From Gigantopelta aegis (Eukaryota > Mollusca > Gastropoda > Neomphalida > Peltospiridae), in contig NC_054701.1 of assembly GCF_016097555.1 (NCBI RefSeq), forward strand, positions 61,389,648-61,453,647: a stretch of DNA of 64,000 bases, given 5' to 3'. Position 1 is the first letter of the stretch; each line of letters begins with the position of its first letter. Shown one piece after another: positions 1 to 12,507 of this stretch. The notes under the pieces are model-generated. The model saw only the letters and a list, made by a program, of their open reading frames with translations. It did not search any database and was not told the origin of the DNA. The translations under genes were made by a program, and so were the position numbers.

Positions 1-250
1 GTGGCAGGCAAAACAAAAAAACGTAATATTTTAAAAGTATCCCCGCCTCAAAATTTTACCTCCCCCAAAAGAAAACCCCAGTAACAACAACAAATCTGCC
101 CCAAATAAACAATAGCCTACTGAACAAGCCCACACACCAGTACACACGCACAGCCAAAAACAGAACCCAGACTAACACGCACATTTGAATTTTGTAAAAA
201 TTGTTTATCTATGTACATATACTAGTGGCGTATGAAGGTGGCACGGCGGC

Positions 251-364
251 GTCATTATCAGACGGACTTAGTGTAAAGGACACAATTTCAAATGTAATTT
301 AATAGTTAAGATCGACTATCTACCGGCAATTATTAATATTATGCACAACCATTAAGCATTCCAT

Positions 365-436
<72 letters not shown>

Positions 437-538
437 TATTAGTGGCGCAGCAAGGTGCCAAAAAGTGTGGGGAGGGGCCACACTTTTATATGTACACATT
501 TTTACACTATTATAAAGCAAAATTTCTGAAAAATGGAG

Positions 539-601
<63 letters not shown>

Positions 602-608
602 TAGTGTG

Positions 609-666
<58 letters not shown>

Positions 667-780
667 GTGGAATGCTTAATGGTTGTGCATAATATTAATA
701 ATTGCAGGTAGATAGTCGATCTTAACTATTAAATTACATATGAAATTGTGTCCTTTACACTAAGTCCGTCTGACAATGAC
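251..780. repeat. Imperfect palindrome with CA/TG arms
   Basis: Arms of about 115 bp (roughly 251-367 and 662-780) are inverted copies with only a few mismatches. They continue into a CA array (368-434) and a TG array (588-662). The centre holds a TA array (543-588) and about 100 bp of other sequence that includes a GGCGCAGCAAGG motif like the GGGGCGTAG MITE ends elsewhere in the window. This could be a fold-back element or an inverted duplication. Confidence 0.75.
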
Positions 781-782
781 AC

Positions 783-1600
783 TGGACTCGCTGTTCCGAT
801 TTGTTTACGAGTCAGACAGTAGAAACCTTATCGTTAGGCGAGGAAGTGATTTTATGTATCGTTAGTTTCATTATTAACTACTGCATAGGTCGTAGTTAAT
901 AATGCAGCTAGCGGTACAGAAAATCGCAGCTACTCATTTAGTCAAATTAATGTACACTTCCATTCGTACACAGTGATATATACACAAACACATGCATATT
1001 ACTTGCAAATATCAAAACTTTATTAAGGTGCCGTTTTAACGAGTCAGTCATCAATGAGCCATTTTTCTTGTTCCCCTCCCCACAAGACGTGTTCGTAAGT
1101 ATTTCTGTTGAGCACAAAACATATTGGACATTTTCTTTTCTGCACACAATCTGACAAAAAATAATAGTAATAGAAAACTTTATTAACGTAAAAAAAAAAA
1201 AAAATAACAAGTCGACAACTACTCCTCAATTCAGTAGTAACAAAGGGCCTTTGTTGCAAGCAACTAGAGCGTAGACGCGCCGGAAATAATTTAGTGGCTA
1301 ATTGGGGCCGCTTAGCGCTCTGAAAATCAAGGGCAGATAAGTATGTTTCTAATAGAAGCTATATCCAGTAGATTTTTTATTTTGTGGGGAGTTACTTTGA
1401 ATTATGTTGTCACCCGAATCCAAATATATTTTCGCCAGCTGAATTAACCGTTCTTGTCGTGCATTTTGCAGGGAATCAGAAGAGCTCGGCAGATCGTGAA
1501 GGCAACATCTCTGGAATGGTTTCAACAGGCCAAACTTTTACTTTATTTCAACGAAGAGTCAGTTCCTACTGTATCCTTTACTGCATTGAGCAACGGCATC
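783..1600. other. No gene recognised
   Basis: AT-rich sequence with stops in all frames and no convincing splice-bounded open frame or repeat. Confidence 0.5.
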
Positions 1601-1611
1601 AGTATATATAA

Positions 1612-1660
1612 CGATGATTAATAAATCAATGTGCTCTAGTGGTGTCGTTAAAGAACAACA
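1612..1660 (+). mobile_element. SINE 3' tail fragment
   Basis: Matches the shared SINE tail, with the wording AATAAATCAATGTGCTCTAG followed by TGGTGTCGTTAAA. The tRNA-like head is absent. Confidence 0.6.
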
Positions 1661-1839
1661 AAAAACCAGTATATAAAATGTATAAGGCCTATTTGGTACA
1701 GCTGATAATGATGTAGGGAATACTAAACGAGTTTCCGTTTGAGACCGTTTATATTACGAGTGCGTTTTCAATCGTACACCACGAGCACTGTGTGAAGGAA
1801 CGATAAACACCACATGGGTAACTCTTCTATCGGGGTATA

Positions 1840-2095
1840 ATAAATAGAGGATATTTCATGGTCTTTTTGGTCAAATATGATTTATATCTCATTGAGTGAA
1901 GTTTGCAATCATATCTCACGAGTCACGCTTGCGCGACGAGTGTGATATGATTTCAAACTTCACGAGAAGGATAATAAACGAGTTATCAGTTATTATCAAA
2001 TTTATGTCCCGAGTGAAATAATGTTCACTCGTCACGAGCTTGATAATAACTGGTAACGAATTTGTTATTCTATTTGTTATCCCAGCTATTTGGGG
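1840..2095. repeat. Fold-back (MITE-like) repeat
   Basis: Two consecutive hairpins. In the first, GAAGTTTGCAATCATATC pairs with GATATGATTTCAAACTTC around a CGAGTCACGCTTGCGCGAC core. In the second, ATCAGTTATTATCAA near 1988 pairs with TTGATAATAACTGGT near 2040. A partial relative begins at about 7838 (GAGGATAATAAACGAGTT), so this is dispersed. No coding capacity. Confidence 0.6.
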
Positions 2096-3267
2096 GTTTT
2101 AAAAGCCATATTTTTCGATATAGGCTACAAGTCCATGTATATAGAAACGACATAAACTACTTTACTGTTCTGAGTATTGCTTTAACTTTGTATTTTATTC
2201 ACGGTTCACGGATAATTGTAAAAAAATAATAATGAATTGCATTAAACTACCATCTTAATACAAGTTTAACACTGAAACCAGAAAGACGCAAACGCTTACT
2301 ATGTGACGTCATTGTGTGTGCTTTACCAAATCGTTATGACGTCATATTTAGTACCGACAAGGTGATTGGTTTGTTGGTGTCAAATTGTCCAACAGTAGTG
2401 TACGTTAAACCAATGCATGATGATTTCTCAGTGAGAAATTATGATTTTTATTTTCCTCGTTGCCTGCTGGGGTAATAAATCATAATACACAACTTGATAG
2501 AGTTTATTTTTTTCAAACTACGTTCAGGCAATGCATCTGGGGCCGTATGCATGAGGAGCGGATAAAACTAAACGCGGATAGCGGCTAAACGCGGATTGCT
2601 AATCGCGTTTAAATTTATTCGCTTTTTGGTATGCATAAACGTAATGACGTAGCGAATAGCTATCCGGCGGCGTTATTTTTAGATTGGGGGAACTCCTCGC
2701 CGCGCATGGCATTCTGAAACCGAACGTCGTGCTTACAATGTACTTTTGTAAACAAAAAGAACAGTGTTTCGTTTAATATTTATAAATAAATAAAATATAT
2801 AAATAAATGTATAAATGTATGAATAAAATAAAATTAAATTAAATTAAAAAATAATAGGCCTAATACAAAAATAATAATGAAAATAAATAAAATTAAATAC
2901 ATAGTTATAAGAAGAAAAAAAAATATAGCAATCCAGTTATTAACAGTCATTAAAAGTGCAATATATATTTAGGAAGGGGTGCAAATACTAATAAAATAGA
3001 GGCAAATAGTCTTGCCAAATAAATAAATAAATAAATAAATAATGGGGGACCAAGATATAACACCCAGCATACTAATAAAATATAGAAATGCAGATTGAGA
3101 GGGAAATAACTGGAAAATAGGTCGAACACCAACCACATAAGCGATTGGGGGTGGGGGGAGGAAATCTTCAAATTCGGGTAAAAACGAATAAACATTCGGG
3201 CAAAACGTTTCTCTATGTATTTCTATCATTCTACTGACAGTATTGTTTTTAACGTAACCCATGTGAA

Positions 3268-3385
3268 AGGAAGGAAGGAACTGTTTTATTAACGACGCAC
3301 TCAAGACATTTTATTTACGGTTATATGGCGTCGGACATACGGGGAAGGACCACAACGACCGCGAGCACTTTACCACTGGGTTACG

Positions 3386-3392
<7 letters not shown>
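3268..3392 (-). mobile_element. SINE, internally deleted
   Basis: Tail (TTAACGACGCACTCAAGACA) and the tRNA-head end (TTTACCACTGGGTTACGTCC) are present, but about 200 bp of the middle is missing. It abuts a GA array. Confidence 0.7.

Positions 3393-3452
<60 letters not shown>
3390..3452. repeat. (GA)n microsatellite
   Basis: About 31 GA units followed by a G/A-rich stretch to 3511. Confidence 0.95.
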
Positions 3453-3454
<2 letters not shown>

Positions 3455-3579
3455 CAGTCCTAGAGAGGGGGATAGGGAGGGAGGGGAGGGGTAGAGGGAG
3501 AGGGAGAGAGAAATAACAAAGAAATATGCTACAGGTAAATCCTTTACTCAACCTGATTACCTGCATTTGACGACGATAA

Positions 3580-3963
3580 GACCGGCCTCGGTGGCGTCGT
3601 GGTTAGGCCATCGGTCTACAGGCTGGTAGGTACTGGGTTCGGATCCCAGTCAAGGCATGGGATTTTTAATCCAGATACCGACTCCAAACCCTGAGTGAGT
3701 GCTCCGCAAGGCTCAATGGGTAGGTGTAAACCACTTGCACCGACCAGTGATCCATAACTGGTTCAACAAAGGCCATGGTTTGTGCTATCCTGCCTGTGGG
3801 AAGCGCAAATAAAAAATCCCTTGCTGCTAATCGGAAGAGTAGCCCATGTAGTGGCGACAGCGGGTTTCCTCTTAAAATCTGTGTGGTCCTTAACCATATG
3901 TCTGACGCCATATAACCATAAATAAAATGTGTTGAGTGCGTCGTTAAATAAAACATTTCTTTC
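3580..3963 (+). mobile_element. Full-length tRNA-derived SINE with target repeat
   Basis: Starts CCGGCCTCGGTGGCGTCG. An A-box-like GTGGTTAGGCCATCGG and B-box-like GGGTTCGGATCCCAGTC give the tRNA-like head. The tail ends GTGCGTCGTTAAATAAAACA plus a TTTC-rich end. A 14-bp duplication TTTGACGACGATAA flanks it (3566-3579 and 3964-3977), the mark of LINE-driven insertion. It lies inside the 2.54-7.79 kb element. Confidence 0.9.
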
Positions 3964-3977
3964 TTTGACGACGATAA

Positions 3978-5659
3978 TGTACTTTTTGTCGGAATTTATA
4001 CAAATAAAGAACTGGGGTTTTTTCATGTGGATTATGAGCCCCACACCTACCCACACCCTCACCCCTACCACCACCGCAACAGTCTTCTTTTGGTTCAGTA
4101 TACGAAATGGACTGAACATTTATGAAAATAAACACCCAGTGAAACTCACTTGGGGTTTTGTTCAAATGAATTATGGGACACACACTCATAGTCTAAAATA
4201 TATTGGCAGAACCCCCAAAAGAGAAAGGGAAACTGTTTTTAATACAGGGGCAATGTTTCCTTATTATTATTTAATAGCCATATAAAAGTAATAATACTGA
4301 AAAACTAAATAATATTTTTTAAATCCAAATGCAAATACATGTATACAATTTATAATCTGGAATAATAGTTTTAACACACATAAACAACTTTTAGAGGCAT
4401 ATCCAAGACATTAAATGCTCAATTATGGACACCACGAGAATGGAACTTGTAATTTCAGTTTTTCATTAATTTGTCATTGCTTTCAATAAGCTCTACAAAG
4501 ATTTGATTTCCATTAATATACCGAGTGTAATAACATTAATCCGTCAAACCAACTGTATCTTAAATAACTAGTAATGTTAACTATTAGTATATTTTTTTTA
4601 ACACTTTTAATACATAGGGACTTAATTCCATGTTACACATATATATACTCTATTCCATGTTGAAACTTAAAATACCATAAAAATAAATGACGTTTTGTAC
4701 ATGATATACAAAATATACAGAGAAAGAAAATAAGGGAACACTTAGTATTGAATACTATTATCGTCCTAATGTCTGTATAAAGTACGAAGATGTACTGTGG
4801 GAGTCACTGAATGACAGTAATGTAAGACTGGGTGACAGTAACACAGTTAACTTCCTAACACAATAGATGAGAGTTTTTGTTGCAGTCACTATCTCCTATA
4901 AGTGTTGGGGGTGATCCCTTATTTCTTTCAATCGGTACATATTGCCAAACAGGGCATACACTGTAATACACAACAAACAACAATTCAAAGTAATATTTAT
5001 AATTTAGTTCACCTTACAAATTGCAAAGAGTGAAGCAAGTATGGTGTAGAAGTAAATAAAGCAAGTGTAGATAACTTAAGATAAACCCATCTTAAATTGT
5101 TAATTAAATTGGATGACATGTCAGAGGGAACATGTAATTAAATACTTACTCAATATTGTACATGAACAAAATTATTACTTAAAATTATTTTTTATTCTTT
5201 ATCAGATTTTAAAACAAGTTCATGTATTTTTCATAATTATTTTGTTAATTTGTCGTTATTTTATTGATTGTTTTGCATTGTATTTCTCAATTATAATCAT
5301 CTAACTGTAACGTTATTTTCCTGTTGCGTATTGATTTAATTTTAAAATTCAAAATAAAGATGTATGAAAAATGTAAAATATAAATATCATTTTGTGTTAA
5401 CAGAGCATGTAAATCAGAAAGTTCACATTTACTTATTACTTTGTCATCTACAGCTGTCTTTAAGAGTAAATGTATATTAGTACATAACAGCTCTGCTATC
5501 AACATCATGAACCACTTGGGTTGAAATGTCTTTCATACCAAAGTTATCATCTTGTAACAAAACCAAACCTGGATCACTGTCATTGTATTTCTCTGAATCA
5601 GATGGAGGCTTTTAGCACAGTTATGCAGCATTACACTAACCGTAATAACTTTATGAATC
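3978..5659. other. No gene recognised; lies 3' of the minus-strand gene
   Basis: AT-rich. The part just below 5660 would be 3' UTR of the minus-strand gene ending there. A GT-rich and C-rich stretch occurs at 4019-4080. No transposase motif was found on either strand. Confidence 0.5.
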
Positions 5660-5777
5660 TTAGAATGTTCCAAAAGGCACACATTCAACTTGCTTGAACT
5701 TTGTCCAGCTGTATATCTTCACTTCAGATGTACTTGGGTTCACAACCAGAGTGTACAGCAACTTATGTTCCATGTAC
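5660..5777 (-). CDS. Terminal exon of unknown multi-exon gene
   Basis: On the minus strand an acceptor TTTTGTTCCAG is followed by 38 sense codons and TAA. The peptide starts YMEHKLLYTLVVNP and ends KQVECVPFGTF. The frame has ordinary protein composition, and the exon enters in phase 2. I do not recognise the family. The phase does not match the exon at 6674-6725 (which ends in phase 0), so at least one exon between them is undetected. It shares strand and segment with the exons at 6674 and 7345, so one gene inside the inverted-end element is likely. Confidence 0.5.
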
Positions 5778-6168
5778 CTGGAACAAAATGTTACAAATAT
5801 GACATTTATGATAATAAGATATCTGGGTAATAACAGGTGGGGTTTTCTTGTTGTTGTTTTTTTGTTTGTTGTTGTTTTTTTGTGGGTGGTTTTTTTTTTT
5901 TTTTGGGGGGGGGGGGGTCGTTGTTTTTAAGAAAAAGAACAAATCATCTGCTTCATTAAGGTGAAAAAAGAAAGAAAAGAATTTGACAGCATGTCACAAT
6001 ATATGTTTATAGAGCACAATGATAGAACTTGTTATGTAGCTACATAGTTTTACTTTTATCAAATCTATGTTTTAATAATGGTGAAAAATTGTATCTTATC
6101 TTTAGTGGTTAATTTATCTTACTAACGCCATATTTTATGCTTTAAAATAATTACTTCAGCTAGTTCTA

Positions 6169-6463
<295 letters not shown>

Positions 6464-6533
<70 letters not shown>

Positions 6534-6543
6534 ACACACACAG

Positions 6544-6605
<62 letters not shown>
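6464..6605. repeat. (TC)n then (CA)n microsatellites
   Basis: TC array to 6527, then a short spacer and a CA array at 6549-6605. Confidence 0.95.
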
Positions 6606-6607
<2 letters not shown>

Positions 6608-6673
6608 TCTGCAGTACCTGCACATTGACAGAATGACATTTGATACATCCATATTCGTTTTGTGGTTTGGCAC

Positions 6674-6725
6674 CTGCTGAAGAATGTTGTCAGTCCATCT
6701 CACCAAATTGTTGACTGATGCATGT
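6674..6725 (-). CDS. Candidate internal exon, unknown gene
   Basis: Minus strand: acceptor TTTTATGTTATAG, 52 nt, donor CAG|GTGCCA. Only one frame is open (phase 2 in, phase 0 out), giving HASVNNLVRWTDNILQQ. Short, so support is modest. Kept because strand and position fit between the exons at 7345 and 5660. No family recognised. Confidence 0.35.
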
Positions 6726-7344
6726 CTATAACATAAAATGAACCAATACATAAATAAGTGAGTCAACGAATCAATGAAAGTAGCTTATATAATTATTATA
6801 TATCTTGCACATGTTTTCAATAAAAATAAAATTAAACTACTTGTTTCAGTTACGAAAACTATGTTCCACTAAAAGGGTAGCCTACACTACAGTACTGTGC
6901 ATGGCCATTTCAATCATCCGGTGGTTTAATATTATTTACGCTGACAATTTAGTGAAAATCTAAAACTTTATTTGCTTACCGTAGGCTAGTTATTTGACAA
7001 GCCGTTCTTTATGTTCCCAGGCATAATAAAGACATACAGATTCATTTCTATATTTCCATTTTTGTATGTTCCCCAAATAACCTTCCCATTTTTGGATAAG
7101 TTGTCGACGTGTTTTCGTGAACAACATACATGTATGACGTAATCAAAATTCGTGCTTACGTTGTTTGAAGTTAAAAAGAAATAGGAAGTACAATGCCAAT
7201 GGGAGGGTTTTTGATGGGGGACGGTTTTCGATAGGTTAAATTAAAAGATTGAAGACAATGCATGGCGATGTGGCAAATACAAACAGACTGAATTTAATAT
7301 GTAATAATTATTACATAAAAACAAGTTCCTCACCGATCAGTTAC

Positions 7345-7602
7345 CGTAGACATATTGAAAGTGTTGCAAACTTGTACTTTTGTAGATTTTTGACAGCGAT
7401 GTTAACACGCCCAACCGACTGGACACTTCGATGTTTCCTGATATTTCATCTGTGATCTTCAGAATATCTTGTTGTTCAAATTTAAATTCTTCATGTTTTT
7501 CCACATTATAAAACGTGTCAAATTGCTTTGTTCGATCAAGAAATAACCAGTTTTGTCGACATATTTGCCTGTTTCTGAATCGTAACACACCAGCGCGGCC
7601 AT
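7345..7602 (-). pseudogene. First coding exon of unknown gene, with frame break
   Basis: Minus-strand ATG at 7602 opens a frame starting MAALVCYDSETGKYVDKTGY that continues to about residue 25. The protein-like reading then moves to another frame (from about KQFDTFYNVEKHEEF to STSLQHFQYVYG), ending at donor TACG|GTAACT. One base gained or lost near 7525 would explain this, so it is a decayed copy, a sequencing error or an unrecognised intron. The ATG lies 186 bp from the right inverted end at 7788, an arrangement typical of genes carried by DNA transposons. It has no SANT/Myb or DDE motif. Function unknown. Confidence 0.45.
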
Positions 7603-7989
7603 TTTCCTTTCAGACTTATCCGGCGGATAGGCCTTTATACGGAGAAAATGTAGCGAATAGCGTTATTCGCGTTTAGGCTATTCGGGAAGCTCTATCCTGC
7701 CGTCATGCATACCAAATTTCCCCACTTATCCGGCGGATAGGCACTATTCCCGGATATTGGACTTATCCGCCCCTCATGCATACGGCCCCTGGTCTCTTAG
7801 ATTACTGAATGTATAAATGTTCCCTGGTATATGCTAGATATAGAGAGGATAATAAACGAGTTAACAGTTACATCAAGTTTTAAGTCCCGAATAAAATTAT
7901 TTCTGACTAGAACTTTGGTGAGCGAAAATTATTTCATGACGGGCATAATCTTAATACTCGTACCGAGTTTACTGTTATTTATTACACAG

Positions 7990-8214
<225 letters not shown>

Positions 8215-8489
8215 AAATTACGATAATACTTTGTTTTCACTTTTAAGGTAAAAGTTAAAAGCCAAGGTTTTACTTATTCACGTTAAATGGATAAACGAAA
8301 TGTTGCTTTTAAAAATTACTTTTTTATTATTTATTAATTTGTTATTTATTTATACGCATAGGAATAGACGATTATTTCAAATAGCTGACATGTTAAAGTT
8401 TGCCAAACCGTGATGTTATATTTAGTACAGTCAAGCTTAGAGTCCAACGGAACGGTACTATACGCCAGTGGAATGGAAAAGTTAAAGTT

Positions 8490-8770
8490 TGCTTTGTTTA
8501 TTCACCCCACTAGAGCACATTGATTTATTAATCATCGGCTATTTGATATAAAACATTTAATAATTATGGAATATAGTCTTAGAGAGAAAACTTGCTGCAT
8601 TTTTCCATTAATAACAATCCCCCAAACAGGATATCACATACCACGGCCTTTGATATGCCAGTCGTGATGACTGGGTGGAACGAGAAATAGCCCAGTGATT
8701 CCATGACTGGTATCGATCTTATACTGACCGCGCAACAGGAGAGCGCTTTACCACTGGGCTTCGGCCCCCG
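8490..8770 (-). mobile_element. SINE, diverged
   Basis: The minus-strand tail near CACTAGAGCACATTGATT is followed by the conserved middle (ACCACGGCCTTTGATATGCC) and a tRNA-like head near 8710-8765 (CGCTTTACCACTGGGCT). Confidence 0.8.
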
Positions 8771-10638
8771 CCCTGCCCCAACCCCCAATGAAATGGACGA
8801 TCTGAAATAGGGTTTGACGCACAGCGTTTCGCAGCTGATAAGACATTCGGCGTATAAATCTGTCATGGAAGACTGGGCAGATATCTATGGTATTTGTAAG
8901 ATAAGTGAGTTCCGTGAAGTGTTTAGAGTCCAGACTCAATCTGTAATGACGTCACATGCATACAATTTGTACATGGCGTTGTCATGACATAATTATCTCA
9001 GACTCTATTAGAGTCTCGAGTCTATACTCTTGTTACTTTAGTCCTGTTCAACTGGTTAGACCCTAAGTTTTTTGCAAATGTTACGTTTAATTCCTACCCA
9101 ATCCTTGTTTTGTTTACATTTTTATGAAAACAAACCCAAATCACTAATACAAAAATAAATAAAGTTGGGTGCTATGAGGATAAAACAATGTAAGTAACTA
9201 TAAGATAGGTTGATACATTATGACTGTCAGGTTGTATGTCCATGAATAATATATAATATTTATTATTTACTAATGCACGGGCATGTGTTCATCTGAAGGC
9301 CACGTTCCCTTTTAGTGGGGTGGGGGGGGGGGGGGGGGGGGTCTTAATCTTGTGATGTTCATTGTGACATATTGCACACACACGTGGCCAGAATATTGTA
9401 TACCCGCGATTGGTGGAGGCGTGGCCTTCTGACCAACCCCACCTCTGGCTTTGTATGTAGGTGTATTTTATATGGTTTTATATTGATTGTCCGTGGTTTG
9501 TAATACACGTTTATATTTGTTCAATTGATATGTTGTTTGATAGTGACTGATAATGAATGTCGTGGGAATAAATAGTTTTCAGTGTTAAAGAGTTAATAAA
9601 TGCATTGAACGTTATATGCTTGATGGGTAGGGAGAAGTAATTATCGATTTACCCATATTTCACTCACATAACAATAATGTATGGAATGTCCAGTAATACA
9701 TTTTCTGTGAACTTATATACCCTTCTGTACTTGTAATCCATGTGGTTTACACAATGCTACAACAACACGTACAATCATATATTATACTTCGAAAATAACA
9801 TATTATTGACAATCGATTTGATATGTACAAGCAATGTTATCGTATGTGGACATTCACGGCCGTGTCTAGTAAAACAAACTATAATGACCTTCATGTAGCC
9901 TCGTATCCTAATCGTTTGTTATGCAAATAGCCTTAGTTATTTATAGGAGAACGAACGTGCATTCACAACATACATAAATGTTTTTAAAATGGAAATAAGT
10001 CAACTTCGTGTATTTTAGATGATGAATTATATATAAAACCTGTCGGGGTTTGGGTTTGTTTCCATGCAAATGTACAGAGACTAAAAACAGAACTGTATAT
10101 GCACTCTCTTTAACTCGTTTTTTTCTTCAGAAAATGCCTTCATCCCTGTATTCAGCAGGAGATTCATATTCTAAAAAAATGCATAGTAATTTTTTGAAAA
10201 AAAATTTCTTTATAAACAGAGAGACTTTTGTAAAAAAAACCCCAAAAACCCCCAACCAACCCCAAAACAAAACAAAAAACCCCAAACAAACAAACAAAAA
10301 ACTACCCCGAAAAACCAACATGAGAATTGGTATGAGTTTATGCTTTTATACAAAGTTCATCATATTTTATTATACAATTACATGTCGATTCATTGGTTCC
10401 CCTTTGACGGAAACGGACTATAATTTAAATACACGTAGGTGATTTCCTTGACCATTTTCAGTTACTATTCATGTACTACGACACAGATGCCTGTCAGGTG
10501 CGAAGTAATTTCAGAACCAGTGCATCCAAACAGACAAGTGTCATGCATATATTTTTTGCCTTATAGGTTCATTGATATCGACATTCTCACAATGATATCA
10601 TTACAGAAAAATAATAAAATAACTATTCTAAAGGTAGG
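8771..10638. other. No gene recognised
   Basis: Contains a short fold-back near 8930-9040 (GACTCTATTAGAGTC), a poly-G tract at 9318-9341 and an A/C-rich low-complexity stretch at 10230-10310. Open frames here look fortuitous. Confidence 0.5.
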
Positions 10639-10968
10639 AAGAAAATGTTTTATTTTAACGACGCACTCAACACATTTTATTTACGGTTATATGGCGGCGG
10701 ACATATGGTTAAGGACCACAGAGACATATTGAGAGAGAAAACCCGCTTTAGCCACTTCATGGGCTACATTTTTTCGATTAGCAGCAAGAGGTCTTTTATA
10801 TGCACCATGACACAGACAGGATAAAACATACCACGGCCTTTGATATACCAGTCGTGGTGCACTGGCAGGAGCGAGAAATAGCCCAATGGGCCTATCGACG
10901 GGGATCGATCCCAGACCGACGGCGCATCAAGCGGATGCTTTACCACTGGGTACGTCGCGCCCCCAATT
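10639..10968 (-). mobile_element. SINE, near full length
   Basis: Tail at 10650-10700 (ACGACGCACTCAACACATTT). The minus-strand tRNA-like head at 10900-10968 contains GGGATCGATCCCC. The LTR array begins 12 bp beyond it. Confidence 0.85.
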
Positions 10969-10980
10969 CTAAAGGAGTTT

Positions 10981-12235
10981 TGTCACGGGGATTCTATAAT
11001 TCCCGTAACTGAATAAAACACGATTATCAAAATCTCTCTCCTAACTGTATATCTATTAGATCTCTCTGTAATAGGCTGTTAAACCCTAGTATGGCTCGTC
11101 TCTAGGTATGATCAGAGATACGATCTTATATAAAGTATATATATTTATAGCACGTTTAGCACACTAGAAACACAACAAAACACAATACACTTTGGAATCT
11201 GTATTATCCTACGCTGACAAATGTACAGCCGTAGTAGTTAATTAATAACAGCAATAATAACAACCCAGAACTGATCACTTAATTAGTTAATCTCTAGGTG
11301 TCTAGTTACACAATATGCGAATCACTTCACCGTTACACCACACCCACACGTGTGATAATTGAGAAACGCTTCCAGGAGAAGTTAATTAATAAAGGAATTA
11401 CAACACCATTTCTAACTGGTTAATTTTTAATTAACCCTTACTACTCGTTCAGTAACGTGTGATAATTTAGGAACGCTTCCAGGGGAACTTAATTAATAAA
11501 TGAATTACAGCTCTATTCCTAACGGGTTAATTTTTAATTAACCCTAACTACTCATTCAGTAACCTTGTGACACAGAATTAATACTGGTACCTATCACAAT
11601 AAAGACAATAACCTACAGTTTACCTAGGTCGTCTAGGACGACTGGCTAAGCTTTATATTACCAAATACTCGTATAATGTTAGAACAAAAAGTCTACGATT
11701 TACTTCGTCAGATGACCGAAGACACTGTCTAAAGAATATTGGTATAATACAGTATTAAAATATTTAAAGTCACATCAATCACATCAAGGTTATACACAGA
11801 GCAGAAATGATATTTACCAAAGTCCAACGGACTACGTTCCCTGGGAGCCTTCCTATTCTGGTTCTCCTCGATATCTCTAAAAACTAGCTATTTATTATAA
11901 AATCAGAATTGGCCTGGGGGTACAAGGCGGTACCTCCCCCTATCATCTGATATTTCACCTCTACTAGCGTCTGTATATTTCTCTCTGATCGTCAGACTTA
12001 CTGACGCCATCGTCGCCAAATCACGGTTGTAAAAACCGCACTCGCAGAGGTATTACGTAACTACTCGCCACATGGCCTCCACAGCTGGACTAAGTGCATA
12101 TTGGAATGCCCGATCGCGCGAAGTATTACGTAACAAGTTGCCCAGCTAGCTAAGTGCAATTAAACTGCACACGGCCCTCTAACACAATTAAAATCGCCAC
12201 AGGCGAAAACAAATTTAAGAGCATGGACCGTCACA
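10981..12235 (-). repeat. LTR 1 (3' LTR of the array)
   Basis: 1255 bp with TG...CA ends. It contains an internal direct duplication of about 107 bp (11348-11454 and 11455-11562) and AT-rich TATA-like sequence near 11125-11150. Nearly identical to LTR 2. Confidence 0.93.
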
Positions 12236-12507
12236 CACCCCCACCTCAAAAAGGATATTTCCTCTACTCTAGGAATAGGGAAATATACTACATTAAAACA
12301 AAAAGGTGCGTTAACCGATGCATACGGGCATTTATAACACATGTAATAATAAGGTGACTACCAGTAATCACACTGACTCTCTGAGTCCCTGGTATACAAA
12401 TAAAATATATATAAACAAAACAGAAATAAAGAATGTCAACACATTATCATAACGTTCAACTTCGGGACAGGGCATCAGCGATTACATTGGATGTGCCCTT
12501 GATATGT

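Noticed and set aside
3580-3660. tRNA gene (A and B boxes)
   Set aside because: The sequence does not fold into a full cloverleaf; it continues into a SINE body with target repeats. The same applies to all tRNA-like heads in the window.
5287-5508. Minus-strand frame below the terminal exon at 5660
   Set aside because: Composition is protein-like in part, but it follows the stop of the preceding exon and has no acceptor; treated as 3' UTR.
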